From assembly GCA_019359095.1 (NCBI GenBank), contig JAHHHZ010000013.1, positions 1 to 64,000 of the forward strand: a stretch of 64,000 nt of DNA, read 5' to 3'. Numbering within the stretch: the stretch's first letter is position 1; every line of letters begins with the position of its first letter. Position numbers and translations under genes: made by a program. Positions 62,916 through 64,000 of the stretch are shown here, in pieces. Below the pieces are notes generated by a model. That model saw nothing but the letters and a program-made list of their open reading frames with translations. It searched no databases and was not told the origin of the DNA. The DNA is from Pleurocapsa minor HA4230-MV1. GTDB lineage: Bacteria > Cyanobacteriota > Cyanobacteriia > Cyanobacteriales > Xenococcaceae.

Positions 62916-64000
62916 TTACCCTGCCAAAACTTGAATTTTAGGTTGAGTATTTACTGCCAAAACGCGAGCGTAAATCTCTCGCCAGTTGGCTTGTTCTACA
63001 GCAGGGTTTAAATCTTGAATAACTTTTTGTTTAGCTGCTTTACCAAAACTCTTTCTGAGTAAAGGATTATCTATTAATTGCGCGATCGCAATTTTCAACT
63101 CCTCACTGGAATAGGGATTTACAAGTAAACCGTTGACACCATCTTCAATAATTTCGGCGATCGCATCGACATTTGTACCCACCACCGCTTTTTCGGCTAA
63201 CATGGCTTCGAGTAAGGCATTAGGACAACCATCATTGAGAGAAGGAATGGCAAAGATGTCCATATAGGCTAAATATCCCAAGGCTTGTTCTCGACTTACT
63301 TTACCGGTAATTATTATTTTGTCTTTTAAGCCACTATTTATTAATTCTTGCTCCCAATATTCTCTTTCTTTAGCAACAAACTCACCAACAAATAATAAAG
63401 TAAATTCTGTTTCTATTGTTTGACAAGCGTCTAAGAGATATTCAATCCCTTTTTTATCCCGAAAATTACCTACAGAACCAACTACTGTTCCTTTTAATTG
63501 ATTCACTAAAGACGGAGTGGGCAGGCTATTAAAATCTACAGGGGCAATCGAGTTTAAAAATGCCGAAGATTTATTCACAATTGTCGGTTCAAATAATCTG
63601 GCACGGTGCATTAGATCCTGACTAACAAAAGTAGTCCAATCAGAATTAGCTAAAGTCCAGGCTATTTGTTTTTGCTGTTGAGAATCAAAAATATGTTTGT
63701 GTAAATCTGCACCACGCACACTATTGATCACTGATAGTCCATTTTCTTTAGCTAACATAGTAGTTAAAAAACCAGTTTCGTTAATAAAAAAAGCATGAAC
63801 TACATCAAATTGATATTGTTTATGAAGGACAGTTAACTGTCCATAAATATCCATTAAATAATCTTGATCGCGAGCTAGTGTCGAACGAATAGCAGGATAT
63901 AAACGATGAACAGTAATCCCATCTTGAATACTAGTTTCACAACGAGAACGACTAAAATTTCCTGCGTTAGCTAACTTTCTTTCTTGACGAAATATAGAAC
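62916..64000 (-). CDS. family 4 glycosyltransferase (5' end beyond window)
   Basis: A GT-B enzyme of the GT4 group: the C-terminal domain has VGSVGNFRDKKGIEYLLDAC, IITGKVSREQALGYLAYMDI and the nucleotide-sugar motif IPSLNDGCPNALLEAMLAEK. An internal ATG at 63854 would give 312 residues, but the frame stays open upstream to the window edge (RKLANAGNFSRSRCETSIQD...), matching the usual N-terminal domain, so the gene continues off the window. Confidence 0.88.
   Translation of the reverse strand, partial: SIFRQERKLANAGNFSRSRCETSIQDGITVHRLYPAIRSTLARDQDYLMDIYGQLTVLHKQYQFDVVHAFFINETGFLTTMLAKENGLSVINSVRGADLHKHIFDSQQQKQIAWTLANSDWTTFVSQDLMHRARLFEPTIVNKSSAFLNSIAPVDFNSLPTPSLVNQLKGTVVGSVGNFRDKKGIEYLLDACQTIETEFTLLFVGEFVAKEREYWEQELINSGLKDKIIITGKVSREQALGYLAYMDIFAIPSLNDGCPNALLEAMLAEKAVVGTNVDAIAEIIEDGVNGLLVNPYSSEELKIAIAQLIDNPLLRKSFGKAAKQKVIQDLNPAVEQANWREIYARVLAVNTQPKIQVLAG

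Overview
The window is chromosomal DNA of a phycoerythrin-containing cyanobacterium. Evidence: the 3' end of psbA at the left edge, cpeB-cpeA-cpeZ, ndhF1, a CcaA-type carbonic anhydrase, a KaiA C-terminal domain, an iron-uptake-type porin, very frequent HIP1 octamers (GCGATCGC), and many arrays of heptameric short tandem repeats (STRRs). Base composition is moderately AT-rich. The mix resembles coccoid or pleurocapsalean lineages, but the species cannot be fixed from sequence alone.

Layout. 0-2 kb: psbA end, a tiny membrane ORF, and a phytanoyl-CoA-dioxygenase-like gene. 2-6.5 kb: a divergent HxlR-controlled unit (DUF1772, YciI, isochorismatase-like hydrolase) behind a decayed Nudix/HxlR pair, then a secreted DUF3500 protein flanked by a 50-bp direct repeat that copies the uppS 3' end. 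6.5-15.5 kb: uppS, a ferritin-like diiron protein, a zinc-ribbon protein, a stand-alone KaiA C-terminal domain, Hsp20, GerMN, SpoIIAA-like and universal stress proteins, and ppsA. 15.6-22.3 kb: endonuclease/phosphatase-family protein, cardiolipin synthase, THUMP protein, DUF4336 protein, ndhF1. 22.7-26.5 kb: a four-gene two-component cluster with a bilin-type GAF kinase. 26.5-34.2 kb: membrane glycosyltransferases, a lone sugar ABC permease, a HigA-like gene with an early stop, and a HEAT / GIY-YIG / small-protein trio. 34.3-39.3 kb: three TerD paralogues, a small DUF2007-like gene, accD, an exported pterin dehydratase, a FecR-domain protein. 39.6-42.2 kb: phycoerythrin genes and comF. 42.3-49.7 kb: hisA, carbonic anhydrase, SDR, oligopeptidase A, rmuC. 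49.7-51.5 kb: an island of intact and broken toxin-antitoxin genes. 51.6-64 kb: EF-G-like GTPase, aldo/keto reductase, porin, histidine phosphatase, Fic protein, ABC exporter and two glycosyltransferases, the last running off the right edge.

Most of the window is ordinary cyanobacterial housekeeping and photosynthesis. The unusual material is the KaiA-like gene away from kaiBC, the HxlR unit, the toxin-antitoxin graveyard, and the activity of small repeats. STRRs form the leaders of several genes and the C-terminal codons of others, a hairpin repeat has entered ppsA in frame, and several MITE-like elements occupy intergenic DNA. No tRNA, rRNA, CRISPR array or intact transposase gene was seen.
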